From positions 186,001-250,000 of the forward strand of contig MDYQ01000353.1 of NCBI GenBank assembly GCA_003024175.1: a stretch of 64,000 nucleotides of DNA, written 5' to 3'. Position 1 is the stretch's first letter; each line of letters starts with the position of its first letter. The notes beneath the pieces were generated by a model, which was given only the letters and a program-made list of their open reading frames with translations, was not told the origin of the DNA and did no database searches. Below are positions 24,201 through 36,590 of the stretch, in pieces. The stretch is from Planoprotostelium fungivorum (taxonomy: Eukaryota; Evosea; Variosea; Cavosteliida; Cavosteliaceae). Both the position numbers and the translations under genes were made by a program.

Positions 24201-27200
24201 ATCGATGTGATGATGATCGATGAGTAGGTCATCATACCTTCCTTTGCTTGTGTATTAGACACGGAATACTCCATCGTGGACTCTATGACAGACAGCCTCT
24301 CTCTCCCTCGGATGATGCATCGAAAAGGAATCAATATGAGAATGCTGGGAGTGCTGTGGCAATCTACAACCAGCCCGTATTGGAAGAAACGTATCATCAA
24401 CGAGATGGCCTATCGCATCGCCAAGGGTAATCGGAGGATCTATTTACCCGAATTCATCCGGTTACAGGAACGCTACGTACCCTCATGCGTTCCGCGGTGG
24501 AGCGCGTCAAGCTTCCCACGGAAGAGCCTTACGTCAGAGTCGTTGTAGATTATTTAAATCTATTATTAGGAAATTCGACGGCCACCACAGCCTACTGGGC
24601 GCGCGAAATCAAGTACAGCACCCTCTTGAGCTATTTTTATCACATCCTTCCACCCGGTCAGCCTCTGCCCGCCCAGCTCGACAAATTGTCGGATCTGTCG
24701 TTCTACAACGAGGACATGCTATCACACATCGACAAATCGAGACTGCTGCGGGAGCTGACGGAGAAATCCGGAATATTACTGGAGAGGTCGAAGGGTGTCT
24801 ATCTACAGAGTTGTAGTCACGGACAACACTCTTTATTTATGGAGGAGAAGCCTTTCAATATGTCGGACATCGTGTCGATCTCGCCCACGACGAAGCCTCT
24901 GGACCTACTGCAGATATCAGAGGCTTTCATGCTATTTTTGAAACCGAATCGAACTGTGGATAACTTGAGAACCATTGCAACCACGTTGAACGATTTCTCT
25001 TCCGTCAATTATGCCAGGTGAAGAATATTTTCCTCTCTTTTCTTTTGTCAAATGTTTTCTTCTTCCTATGAAAAAAGTCTTGTGATCGACTCAACTATGG
25101 TTGAGGAATTCAAAATGAATTTTTGAGTTATGATTTGAATGAAGAGAAGATCGTCATTTGAAAAATTGGTACAAAAAGAATGATTCTTTTGCAGTTGTAG
25201 TTCATATCTCATACCTCTGTACTGCTCAGAAGCTTACTTCTTACTGATGATATCTCTGCTGGAGACAAGCGACGTCATGACGCAGGAGCTGCGCGTTGTA
25301 GAGAGGAGGATCTGCTCGAAAATCAGTGGAATTATTTACGACACAGACATGTTCAATTCAGCCTGCAGAGTCGATCCATACTTTTACGAGGTGAAATCAT
25401 TTCAAATCATTTTGAATCATTTTAAACTATTCTCTCGGACACCTTATTCATTCGATCGTATTCATTCTATCATCTTCATGCGAAAAGAACGACTATAAAA
25501 CGATTCTTTTATTCTCTTTTATTCTGAAATGTCACAGAATCTCTGGAGAATGATATTTGAATGCGCACAATACACGGAGACATTGGTCAGGAGCAGCATG
25601 AAAGATTCCAAACACATGAACGCACTCTCTCTGTCCGCTCACTCTGCCCTCTCTGTCATCTCACCCAACCTGGACGGAAAAGTGAGCGATCGTTCTCGTA
25701 ATTTTCATCGAATTTTCCCAGGTACAAGCCGCCCTGCAGAACACGGCGGTATCATCTACACCGATGGAGTGGAAATTGAATTTATTGTACAATTTCATGT
25801 CGCGTGCTGCGAAGACGCTGGTTGCGGCGTACAGTTTGACGGGTAGGGAGGGAAGATTCCGAGAATTTCAAGGGAAAATGAAGAGAATCTTGGTGAGAAT
25901 TTTCACCTCTTGTTTTTTTATGTTTGACTGACTACAACGATGCAGATGACGATTCCAACTTCACACCAAGGACTCTTTCAACAGGTCGGATTCCAAGCGG
26001 AACCTACGGGTCACATTGCAATGAAGCCACTCTCTACATCATCCATGGTCAGACACATCGAATACCTACTCGGGCAGAAGAACTTTGGTCGAGATCTTTT
26101 AGGTGGAAAGCTCCGTCAGCTTCTCGATGCGAAGAAATATGTCACGGTGAAACGATTTATTCTATTTTAATGTTTACGCCTGAGGTAGATCCTCCGCATG
26201 CTGAGAGAAGAAACGAAGGGAAGGGACCCGTCGCAGTCGCAGATCTCAGTCGTCCGCGACGAACACCTCTTCTGGTCGAACGTGGTGGCCGTCTTGTCTT
26301 ATCACTACCAAGAGAGAAAGATCCAAGTCCTCATGGAATTGAAAAACACGTACATGCTGCTTTTGGCCCATCCTCTCGTCTCTGAAGTCCATTACATGAC
26401 CCAGTCTGCCAACGCTGAAGAGCAGATCGCAAAGATAGACGAGAGAGTGAGGCAATCGATGTCCATCACATATACGTATGATCCATATTTTTTCACGTCA
26501 CATTTTTCATTCTCAATCACGAATAAGAGTGATAGTGAAAAAATATTCGAACCGTCAGATGCCTCCGTATGAATAAAATAGAATAAAACCATTTCACGAC
26601 TGACCCACACAGTTATCCAGCATATCGAAGAAGAGAACGACGTTATTACCCAACGGCCTCCCCATATCCAGACAGATGTCATCCATCCCACACACTCTAT
26701 CCACCCCTCCCTTCGATAGGTGACGAAATTTCACCGGATTCTCCACGGAATCTCACATCTGTACCAGAGTCAAGACGGCCTGGGGTGATGCAGTACGAGC
26801 GGCCTGCACTCTCTTAGAGCCGACGTGCAGTGCATTCTATCGAAATTTCATAGGAAACCTCGTGGATCGCGTCTTAGCCAAATACGCCACGCAGATTCCC
26901 TTCAGAATGCTACCGATCGTCAGTGGTAAGACAGTCGGCAGGGACACCGTTCAGAATTACGCCAAGAGTGGTGAGATGCATAGACATCCATAGATGTAGA
27001 GCGTATCGTCTTCACATGATCTAAAATCATTTCATCTGCAGATGTGATAGAAAAACGAACGTATTCATATAGTAGCTGAATCGACACATGTCATCGATTC
27101 AGATGAGGACTGACCGAAACAGTGGCCAATTCACTCTGCAGTCAGTTTTTCCAAGAAGAGCTCGCTGGAAAACTGAGCACGGCCATACGCGACTCCTTTG

Positions 27201-27730
27201 TCCTCTTTGCACAGCACCTTCAGAGTTACAACCTGAACGATTCCTTCAAGAACATCTTTCTATCGTGTCTGGGCTACCAAGCGGAGGGGGGAAACAGTTA
27301 CCTCGATCGATCTGTTAGGAGACTGACCGACGAGATCGAAGACATGGTCAGAGTCAGTGAAGTCATGACGAATCGAATACCGAACATCAGGGAGTTGGAA
27401 GCAGGTGGAAACATCGTTTCATCATCCGTCGATCGTTCATCACATCTTCAATCATCATCCATCACCATCACATCTTGATGCGCAAACCATCCATCATCCA
27501 TAGCCATCCGGTCCCGACTGATCCATTCAGGCCCCACCGCGAGAGCCAAGCTCGAAGAGTATCTCAGCGTGGGCACGTGGATGCTCTCTCTCATCGACTT
27601 CATCAAGCTCATCCGCGAGCTCCTCCAGCGGCACATGAACCAAGTCCAACTGGTCAGAACTCTCACCGGCTTCGAAAATTACACCGTATTCGTCACGGGA
27701 AAATTGAAGGGCCTCGCCGCGACGAAATAA
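21259..27730 (+). CDS. large CLU-domain protein
   Basis: The start at 21259 gives a basic, Ser-rich N-terminus (MDSVGASPISSPALGRKKSR) followed by acidic low-complexity exons. From about 22.7 to 24.5 kb the exons match the CLU domain of clustered-mitochondria proteins: FDYRGFRLLVSS, then STLVYGSDDGGRTLHDNDP, LNLKAHLAG, GHVGTDGNMYILDTARLMPP, and FRPEFVMNYPKSLCSDGHSLF. CLU proteins bind mRNAs for mitochondrial proteins and affect mitochondrial distribution. The next 3 kb (24.5-27.7 kb) encodes a long helical region (VVDYLNLLLGNSTATTAYWA; LREETKGRDPSQSQISVVRD; SLCSQFFQEELAGKLSTAIR) without the TPR repeats expected in CLUH. I do not recognise this part. It could be a second gene, but no start or promoter gap is evident. 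The stop lies 18 bp from the NAA25 stop. Confidence 0.72.
23638..23792. repeat. CATCAACATCA microsatellite in a CLU-gene intron
   Basis: Tandem ATCACATCAACATC-type units with interruptions fill an intron just after VPFPADAE. Open frames through it are Thr/Ser/His-rich artefacts. Confidence 0.7.
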
Positions 27731-27748
27731 ATGTCGAACGATATTCTT

Positions 27749-30700
27749 TTATTTCGCATTTCTGACGGAGGTGGCGTGGGCGTCTAAGGTTCGCTTTAGA
27801 GTCTGGAGGATGGATTGGTGGTTGCCGTTGACTTGTCTGATGACTTGGTTCATCATGTCTTCTCCCTTCTGATGTGATGGTGTCAGTGCGGATGGCATTG
27901 AATGCTTGATGTGAAGATGAGGAGAAAATGATGTTCATGTGATCCGGTGTAGTGATGTGAAACGATGATGTGATGTTGCAATGTGATGTGATGTCATTCG
28001 AGAGGTGAAAGATGTGGAGAGCTCACCCAGCCAAGTTGGAAGGTGACAGCGTCTGAGGGGTTAAAGAGGGCACCGTTGGGATGCTTGGTGGTCTCGAGCA
28101 GGAAGAACTCGTTGAGGGAGGACGTTGTGTTCTTCAGCCACTGCATCATGTTCTTCATGGCCGTTCTGCAGCTCTCACGGTTCTAAATTTTTTTAGAGTT
28201 TGCATCGTGATGTGATGCATGCACGATCGATGATGCAAGATGTGATTGATGATGCAGGATCATGATGGAAGATGTATCTCACATCGACAGTGTCTTTCTT
28301 CTTCTTCACGACGGTGGGAACGTGTTTGGACCACGTCTGGTAAGACAGCAAGAGCCACGCCAAATTCTCCGACACAAATTGATTGAGGAGGGGAATGCTC
28401 TTCAAGTTGAATCTTCCATCAGTCGAGAGCTGTCCCTGCAATTCTGCAAAAATCTCTGTTTCATGTGAGCGTTGTAGATGGAAGATTCGAGGAAAAGTGT
28501 ACCTTGAGTAGAGCCCTCCAGCTGGTTCAGCTTCTGAGCCACCGCATCGGAGTCTTCCGTTGTAGATTCTGAATAAATATTGGGGAAATGGTTTTATTAT
28601 TCGACTCACCGTTGTTGAGCTTGGAGATCTCGATCGTCAGTTGAAAGATTTCCACCAAATTTCTCAGACTTTTCTTCTGAAATTCCGTTCCCGAAATTTT
28701 CTCCTTTTCTTTCGTCAACAAAAATTTCAATTTCGAAAATCAACATCACTCAGATTTTCATTCGTGAGACATTTTTTTCCTCAAATCATTTCAAAGAATC
28801 GAAAGAAAAAAAGAAAGAAATCTCACCGACAGGGAAACGAACCGTTGTAGATTCTCCTTCATGTCCTTGTCTTGCACCGTAGACTTTAAGAGGTGAGCCA
28901 GTGTTGCTCTGAGCTTGATTCGATCTCTCTGCTCTTCAGAACTTATGGACAGAACGTCCGTGCAAGTGTGAGTGACCTCGTTGAGATAAGGAGATGAATA
29001 ATTCTCGGGAAATTGGTGTTGTAGAATGGACCTCTCGTGGTTCAACGTCATCTTCTCGATCTTTTCCTCTTTTTTGCGTCAGAAACTTCCCGGATATTTC
29101 TCAGATATCTCTCACCGGTCACGGAAATTTCGGGTAATCGGGTGAATAGGGCGTCCAGGTCGGAGGACCTCTTTATGTCCTCCAAAAATTCTTCCGTTCG
29201 GCTCATGAGACCAGTGTGGGACCTTTCCAATCTCTCTTTGAATTGAATGAATTCGGAAATCTTCTCTGATCAGTATTGTGAAGAGGCGATCGTGTGATCA
29301 TGAGGAGATGACGATGATGATGGTGATGTTGTGTGAGTGATCATCATGGAGATCACGATCATCATCTGACGGATAAGGATAGAAAGAGGACTCACCTTGC
29401 TGTAATTTCCATTCTGGAATGCTCTCAACACAAACTCCGGTGTCTACCCTAATCAGCCAAACAAATCCCACAAAACATTTTTCACCTGCTTGTTGTTCTC
29501 CTCGTAGAAATCTTCAAGACTTCTCGTGATTTCCTTGGCAAAGCCAGATTGACCGTTGTAGAGGGGATCCAATATCAAATAAGAGAGGGTATCTAACAAG
29601 ATGTGCTTCACTTCGAGCTGCTCGAAACACTCCACGGCGCTCCTGGGACAATCTGTGACGTCATCATCAGGTGACGTAACCCGAAATTTCGACTTACGTA
29701 GGCGGGTGTAGAGGCGTAAGAGGAGGAGGCGTAGGGGGAAACCGTATTGACTGTCTTTGAATCCGTTTTCGAGTAGAGCGATCGATTCTAAGATGTAAGC
29801 TTCTTGGCCTGTAGTGTCCCGTCAGACGTGACGGGTGAGATGATCATGATGGTTGTGATGGTGTCGATGTGATGGTGTCGATGTGATGGTGTCGATGTGA
29901 TGGTGTCGATGTGATGGTGATGATCCAGTCATCGGATCAGATCGTCGATCGTGTCGTGATGTCGATGATGTGATCGAGTCACTCACCCGTTCGGTCTGAT
30001 AGGTGCACCAGCAACTGACACGCCATCAAGAGGAGGGGATATCCAATGGCCATCTCCGTAGCCTCCTTCGGGTCCTTCTCGTAGATCCTCAACGAGGTAA
30101 TGTACTCCGTCACGATATCTCTTACGACATCTCTCAACTGCGAGACCTCCAAGCGGTGGTAACGATTCAACCTGCATTCCAACTGCCTGAAATTGATGTT
30201 GCGGGAGGTGAATTCTCGCTGAAATTTCACGTGAGGGGGATATTGGCGGGTTGTAGATGAGTCACCTGCTCCATTTGATCGTGGAAAGTGGCTCGAACGG
30301 CCGTGATGAGTTCTTCTGACTTGTCGAGATATCTCACGATGTATGGTGAGATGTCGTTGTAGCACAGCGTGCGATCTCCGAAGCGTTGTACGTAAGCCAC
30401 GACGAGACCAAATATTTGGTCCTCCTGACCTCCTACCCCCGTCAATCTTCCGGAAAAACGGAAGAATCGATTCACCCCGCTCGAATCTCCTCTTCTCCAA
30501 TTCAATCTCGGCCAAAAAGGGTCCGCGGCTGATGACGTCATCACACGTCATCAACAAGAGGGTATCATCAGCTCACATGCTCTTCTTCGGGTCAGTCTGA
30601 GTGGCCTGCAGCTGGTGCAATTTTTCCCGCGCAATTTCGTAGAAGTGGTTCTCATCTGAATGAAATCCACAGTCGAGGTAGCCTATCAAGTGGCTCCAAT

Positions 30701-31763
30701 CGTCCGCGCTGAAGATAGTCGGTCGTTTTCCGTGAAATTTCCGTGTCTCACTTGAATTCGGTGATGAGTTTGTCGTACACGGACAGTGCCTCGGAGTATT
30801 TTCCCGCCTTTTTCAGGATGTCTCCTCTGTACCTGTGCTTGTCTTCCTCCACCTTGTACAAGTCTCCCAACTTCCCGCCCAAAACTTCGAGAATCTTCTC
30901 GTAATTTTCCTGCTGCTCGAGTATGGACAAGTACAAAAACAGACCTGCCCACGTCACGCAATTTTCACCGAGTTTTCTCTCACTCTCGTAGTTCTCTATC
31001 TTGTTCTCCCCGATCAGATTCTCCATCATTCTCTGTGCCAGCTGCAGAAGTGGACCCTCTTTCTGACCTCTGACTGACAATACAATCGACTGTACGGCCC
31101 ACAAGAGGTAGTGATCACCCGAAAATAGCTTCCTCAGCTTCATAGCCGTCTGTCGTAAGCTTGAGAAAATCGGTGGAAATGTCGTGACGTACCTCCCTGG
31201 CCTTCCCGTGTTCGAGCCTGCGGGCGTACGAGGCCCACAGGAGCTCGAGTGGACCTTCGCTCTTGGGATATTTGGCTACGACCTTCTCTAACATCTCCGT
31301 GATCTTGTCCACTGTTGTCATGAGAGGGTGGAAGAAATGGAGATGTCGATGGAAGAGACGATATGGAATGTAGATGGATGGAATGGAGGAAAATGTTGCG
31401 AGAGGTGAGAATGGGTTCTCACGTCTTCCGAGACTGCGATAGGTGTTTGTGATGGTGTTCAATGTGATTTCATCGGTGGGGACCATGGCGATGGTCTGTT
31501 CTAAGAGAGCCTCCGCTTCAGCTGGCTTGCCTAATCTCTCCGTGGCCATGGCTTTCAATGCCTGACGTAATTCCATCAGCATACATTTCGAATGTCGAAA
31601 GAAAGAGACGTTCTGTCTCGAACGATGCAAAGAAGATCACGTTGATGATTGGAGTGTTGGCATCTGGTTTTTTTCCTGCCAATCCATTACACAATTTGAG
31701 TGCTTGTTTCCAGTTTCTGCCCTCGATTGCGTCGAAGATAGGGCGAACTCTTCTCTGATCCAT
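27749..31763 (-). CDS. NAA25: N-alpha-acetyltransferase 25 (NatB auxiliary subunit, Mdm20)
   Basis: This is the auxiliary, ribosome-anchoring subunit of NatB, which acetylates Met-Asp/Glu/Asn N-termini. The start MDQRRVRPIFDAIEGRNWKQ matches the family's xxRRLRPIYDxxxxxxxK opening. TPR-like repeats follow (KAMATERLGKPAEAEALLEQ, ITMLEK-like, LLWASYARRLEHGKAREV). Further exons match known blocks: SRGPFLAEIELEKRRFERG, a SFWV-like segment, and LDTLSYLILDPLYNGQSGFA. Near the C-terminus, YQTWSKHVPTVVKKKKDTVD matches the lysine-rich stretch of NAA25, and the end reads NHQSILQTLKRTLDAHATSV. About fifteen short introns are present. Together with NAA35 this puts two NAT auxiliary subunits in one window. 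Confidence 0.88.
29855..29919. repeat. GATGGTGTCGATGT tandem repeat in a NAA25 intron
   Basis: Four to five near-perfect copies of a 15-bp unit occur in an intron of NAA25. It is a simple intronic minisatellite. Confidence 0.7.
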
Positions 31764-32009
31764 TGTTCGTCTTGTGATCGTGTTCCAGATGAGATGACTT
31801 CCTCTATGGCACGTTGTAGTTTCCGAGCGTCAGCCACGGTTTTATGTACAAGTCCTTGAGAGGTTTCTCCTCCCTCGATAGACGATATATTAATGATAAG
31901 AAGAACAGATTCACTTCAACAACACATCAGATAAAGACCTTCGCTTCGCCTATCCAAACAGACACTTCTCTCAAGCCACAGCTAAACTCTCTGATGGTTC
32001 AGCCACCGG

Positions 32010-32450
32010 TATCCATCCATTTTCACTGTTTCAAGAACGTTGTAGTGGCGGAGTTATCAACATCAATTTGATGCCTTCATCTCCGCCCTTTTGATCCACC
32101 GCACGAAATCATCCTAGGTTTTCTATAAAGAGTCCACGATTGAGTGCGGGGCATCCACCACGTCTACCGCTGACATTTCGCCCCCTCCTCTTCAATTCGA
32201 TCGGTCCCTTCAGCATAAACACGATCGCAGCATCGACACAAGACCTGAAACACGAAGCCAACAAGGTGACAGACGCAGACACCCTGAGTCCTCACACGAT
32301 ACGGTGACGATCATAGAGTGTGATCTGATCACGGGCTCTGCGTTTGTTACCTTGTTGGTTTTGCACGTGTGATGTCGTCGATCGTGATGAGGGTGACTGA
32401 CGATGAGTGAGTTATCCCGTACAAGCTGAGAAAATCGACATTTTGAATTC
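32010..32450 (+). ncRNA. putative structured RNA gene, copy 1 (22-bp hairpin)
   Basis: This element of about 0.4 kb recurs inverted at 63.1-63.5 kb. A TATA-like CTATAAAG at 32123-32130 precedes a hairpin whose arms lie at 32258-32279 and 32337-32358. All 22 positions pair if G.U wobbles are allowed (two). A shorter inner stem TCACAC/GTGTGA lies in the loop, and TTTT follows the second arm. A 20-nt block AAGCTGAGAAAATCGACATT (32423-32442) is also conserved after a diverged spacer. The wobbles make sense only if this strand is the RNA. There is no coding potential. I do not recognise it as U1-U6, U3, SRP, RNase P or tRNA. A duplicated promoter or small mobile element remains possible. Confidence 0.55.
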
Positions 32451-32763
32451 AATTATTTCATGGTTTACAAATCCATATGGCTAATCCTGTATGTATGGTA
32501 TAGAGCATATCTGGGTTCATACACTTCTTCAGGTGGATGTATACTCATCCGTCGATTCATCATCAGAGGTGAGCGATCGTTTTCCGCTGACCACCGTCAT
32601 GGACACCCAAAGTGACTGGTTCACGCAGTGCCTTCAAGATATGCGTCGACAACAAGGCCGACGTCCTCTGTGGAAGTAAATCCAGAACATAGATTTGTAA
32701 TGCCCTTTCGAATTTCCGGAGTTTGCCCCGCTTCGTCACAATCGATCCATACCACATCATTGC
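32451..32763. other. intergenic stretch upstream of glyoxalase II
   Basis: This holds overlapping short open frames on both strands (for example MDTQSDWFTQCLQDMRRQQG on the plus strand), none with a recognisable domain. It is probably the promoter region of the glyoxalase gene. Confidence 0.4.
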
Positions 32764-34225
32764 ATGCGCTTGAATACGGCATTCAAACGTTTAGTTCACA
32801 TATCTAACTGCATTCAACCACAACCAATCCACCGTCACTTCTCTTCTTCTCTTACGGAATCAATGAGTTAGTATTAATGTTCACTTTTAGACGTTGAATC
32901 TATCACAGGTAACATCAGAGTTGTCACGGTACCCGTTTTGGAGGATAACTATTCTTACCTTCTGATTGATGAAAAGAACAAGATTGCAGCAGCAGTAGAC
33001 CCAGTCGAGCCCGAGAAGGTGATCATCTTCCTTGTCTCCTCACGATTGGTTCGATGACGTCATCATATCCCCATAGATGTTGAACCTCCATCAGGTAGAA
33101 GCGGCAGCTAAGAGAGAACAAGTTTCTGTCAAGGCAATTCTTACTACCCACCATCACTGGTGACATTTTCCATCCGCTTCTTGTTTCTGACGTTCTATGC
33201 AGGGACCATTCTGGAGGCAACAAGAGTGAGATGATCCATCGCTCACCAGCTTTTTCTGATTTACGTCTGTAGAATATCTCCAGCTCCTTCCCGACCTCCC
33301 CGTTTACGGTGGAGACGATCGCGTAGAAGGTAATCATCTCACACGTCCACTCCCATCCCACTCATTGTCATCCATCATCTCCATGTTATCATCACATCTA
33401 ACATGGTGCCCAGGTCTAACAAAGAAGGTCGGACAGAACGACACCTTCTCCGTGGGAGACATCCAAGTCAAAGTCCATTTCACTCCATGCCACACGACCG
33501 GTCACGTTCTCTTCCAGGTGATTTCACACTGTCTCGTTGTAGGTTGACTCGAGATAAGGTAGAGGAAGGTGAAGGACTTGTCTTCACGGGTGACACACTC
33601 TTTGTCGCCGGCTGTGGAAAATTCTTCGAAGGCAACGCACAACAGATGCATCACGCTCTCGTCGATGTGAGATCCACACATCGATCATCGTCATCAGCTA
33701 TGACCATCATCTACATCATCAACATCATCTTCTCCATCATGATCCACGCACGATCATCATGAGAAAGTTTGGGAGCTGAAGGTGAATAGGTGATTCGTCA
33801 GATGCCAGACAGCACCAAGGTCTACCCTGGTCACGAATACACAACCGGAGTGAGTCAACCATCATCAAATCACCCAGTCTCATCACGTCCATCACAGAAC
33901 CTCAACTTTGCCCTCAGCGTCGAACCAGACAACAAAGACCTTCAGGTGTGTCTAAAGACGATCATCGTATCATCGATCATCGAGATCACTATTCGGATGT
34001 TGACACGATCATTAGGACAAGGCTGCATGGACAAAAGAGCAGAGAGACAAAGGATTACCTTCTGTTCCATCCAGTGTGGGAGACGAGAAGAAGTTCAACC
34101 CGTTCGTCAGATGCATGGAACCCTCTCTCGCAAAGGCAACGGATCTATATGGAGATGATGGAAAGTTTGATGCTGTTCAAGTCATGGGTGAATTGAGAAA
34201 GAGAAAGGACAACTTCAAGAAATAA
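32764..34225 (+). CDS. HAGH: hydroxyacylglutathione hydrolase (glyoxalase II), mitochondrial
   Basis: It hydrolyses S-lactoylglutathione to lactate and glutathione, the second step of methylglyoxal detoxification. The start at 32764 gives an Arg/Ser/His-rich leader ([20 protein letters not shown], then [11 protein letters not shown]) typical of mitochondrial import, and splices in frame to [20 protein letters not shown]. The metal-binding motif THHHW|DHSGGNK is split by an intron. Other family blocks are [43 protein letters not shown] (metal His) and the C-terminal [10 protein letters not shown] and [10 protein letters not shown]. About eight short introns are present. Length and motif order are normal for the family. 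Confidence 0.92.
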
Positions 34226-34784
34226 AGATCAGAAGAAGCATTTGTGTGACGAAACATTTATAGAGGAATGATTCGAAGACGGTTGAGATGGAGAGATCGT
34301 GAACCTGTTGAACCATGAGAAGGTGGAAGGGAGAGAGAATTAGATAGGTATGATGTATGGATCAGAAGTAAAAATGCGATAATGGTGTTATCTTCATAGA
34401 CTATCAGTCGAACGAGACACTTGTATCATCACGAAAAGGATATGGATGTGAAAGAAGAATGGTGCCTACCTGATCATGCGTCCCCTGATCTCTGTTCTTT
34501 CCGACCAGATCGTCCTCGTTGTAGTGACAACTACAACTTGCCAATCTCACAAAAACACACAGTGAATAGTAAGATGGCTGTTCGACTACTGCTAATCAGT
34601 CTAGCTTGTAAGACTCCAAACATCAGAGAACAGACAACGCATAAATTGGGTCGATATTTGTATCATAAATTATTTGACCAAATATTTGGGTTGGCCGAAG
34701 CGTTTGGGCCAGTGGCTCCAAAACGACACAGGACCAAGTATAATTTCTCTCTTCAGACAACACCACACCTCATCTCTTAGAACA
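34226..34784. other. intergenic stretch, nothing firm
   Basis: A plus-strand open frame crosses 34421-34780 but has no recognisable domain and no good splice context. It is more likely noncoding or the 5' region of the coiled-coil gene. Confidence 0.35.
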
Positions 34785-35577
34785 TGGTTGAATTACACTG
34801 CACATGCGATGCTTCCCAGAGCCAGCAGAGCGCCACCGAACAGGCTGGTCACCACGCTCGCCGTGTCCAATCTGACGCAGACCGAGTAGAATCCATTCTG
34901 GAGGTAATGCCTGCAGTGATGGGACCACCGTGTTGAAATGCAGCAGTTGCAGAGTCAAAACCGAGGCCGGGTGCACCCAGCCGTTCGTGGTCCCGAAAGA
35001 ATTCGATTGCCTGTGGCTGCCGACCTGACGAAGAGTCAGCATGCCAGAGACTCCGACATCAACAACTCTCTCCGTGCCGAGATGCAGAAACTGAGGAGGA
35101 AGCATGAGAAGCAGACCGTTCTACTCTCGAAGAAGTGCCAGCAGGCAAAAGATCTCGCCATGGAACTACATCAGTGCAGAGACTCATTGTGATTGCTTTC
35201 TGATGCATCCAATGGACTCATCTGACTGCAGAGAAAAAGTGGCACCTGAATACGACCCCAAAATAGACCTTCTCAAAGATCAGAAGCAGGAGAACGCTCG
35301 TTTGGTCCAGTTATGCATGGACCTCCAGAACAAGATAGAAATTCTGGAGGGAAAGGTGATGAACCATCACACGAACATCTCATTGACTCTGTGACAGCTG
35401 TTGAAGAGCGAAGAGAGTCTCCTTTCGTCCGTCGTGGAACATCAAGAGAAACAGGAATCTCTGCAAGACCTGATCAATGAGATGATTTGGAATAGAACCA
35501 CACACACTCGGGATGAATTTACCCCGGACAATGATGGGACCATCCCAGGCTGTGTCGCCAGCGATGAAAATGCATGA
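34785..35577 (+). CDS. small coiled-coil protein
   Basis: Four exons splice cleanly: MVELHCTCDASQSQQSATEQ through VESILE, then QLQSQNRGRV through AEMQKLRRKHEKQTVLLSKK, then EKVAPEYDPKIDLLKDQKQE through LQNKIEILEGK, then LLKSEESLLSSVVEHQEKQE, ending ASDENA. The product is about 200 residues. The heptad-rich segments predict a parallel coiled coil, with a basic proline-containing linker near residues 45-65. I do not recognise a family; it could be a centrosomal, cytoskeletal or taxilin-like protein. Introns are 40-50 bp and all have GT/AG borders in phase. Confidence 0.65.
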
Positions 35578-35808
35578 ATACAGTGGTAAAGCAAACGACC
35601 CCTCTTACGACATCATCCTTCAAAATTCATTTCATGATGAAAGACACGGGCACAGCGTCACATCTGTTCTATTCCCTCTCACTTTTGAAAATCATCGTTG
35701 GAGTATATATCACTCTTCTTTCAGTTGACGATGATGGATTGGTGCCAGAATGAGAAATGGTAATTCTAGCCTAGGTATGCTGATCTCCATTGCTGCACGA
35801 CCACTCCA

Positions 35809-36590
35809 TCATTGACGACACCGACGGTGCCGGCGTTGAAGACGATCATGAAGAGCATCCATTGTACTGCAACGATTGTGCTGTGATTGTCTATGAGATG
35901 GAGGTGACGCAACGTTATTGACATTGAAGGGGAAGTCTGCATCGACAAGTGAGATACGGCGTCGAGACAGCTTTCCTGGCAACTCGTGTCTGTAAAAGAA
36001 CGAGTAAATGGATGACGAACTGATTTGTGTTATACTTTGCCTGGACGATGATGCGGACCCGCATAATGCAGCATGCATCACATAAGTGGATGTTAATATG
36101 AAACGTGAGGACAAGGCCTTTCGATACTCTTTTTCATTCTCTTTTACATTCTCTGCCTCAGTGACTCCCCTCCTTCTGTCAGCTCCTTCTTCTCCCGTCG
36201 ATCCTTGACCGATGTCAATTCATGTTCCCCTGTATTTCCATCCTTCCTCACCTCTGCCTCTTGTTTTGGAACCATATCTGCACTCTTCTGAGCGTCGTAT
36301 CGATGCGTTGAGCTATCTCTTTCCTTCTACTCAGAGACGGATATGGTTCCTTGGCATATTCCAACTCCAATATTCTCTGCTGCTCGTCCGTAAAGACTCT
36401 CCTGGCTGAAAGAGTCACTTCAAGCAACACACGACGATCGTCCAATGAGTGATATCAATCTCAATCACTCACAGTCTACGATGTACTTTCTCTGAGGTGG
36501 TTGACAAAAGAAGAATACGTGTCTATGGATAGTGGGAGTATAGTCTGGGCAGTGATCATCAGATGGTGAGAGCAAACAGGTGACGTTCAT
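35809..36590 (-). CDS. homeodomain protein
   Basis: This is a DNA-binding protein with a near-complete homeodomain: SRRVFTDEQQRILELEYAKE, YPSLSRRKEIAQRIDTTLRR, VQIWFQNKRQR. Helix 3 carries the invariant WFQNxR. The preferred start at 36590 (MNVTCLLSPSDDHCPDYTPT) splices through QPPQRKYIVD into the homeodomain in phase. A third exon probably continues RRGVTEAENVKENEKEYRKA. The C-terminal end is uncertain: two frames remain open to 35809 and 35766, and the reading shown is a guess. The spacing fits typical rather than three-residue-extended (TALE) homeodomains. Confidence 0.72.

Noticed and set aside
32491-32679. Short frame containing MDTQSDWFTQCLQDM
   Set aside because: An equally long frame exists on the other strand and there is no domain or start context.
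34674-34700. CCAAATATTTGG palindrome also seen near 30413
   Set aside because: Short AT-rich palindrome, only two copies in unrelated contexts; chance is a sufficient explanation.
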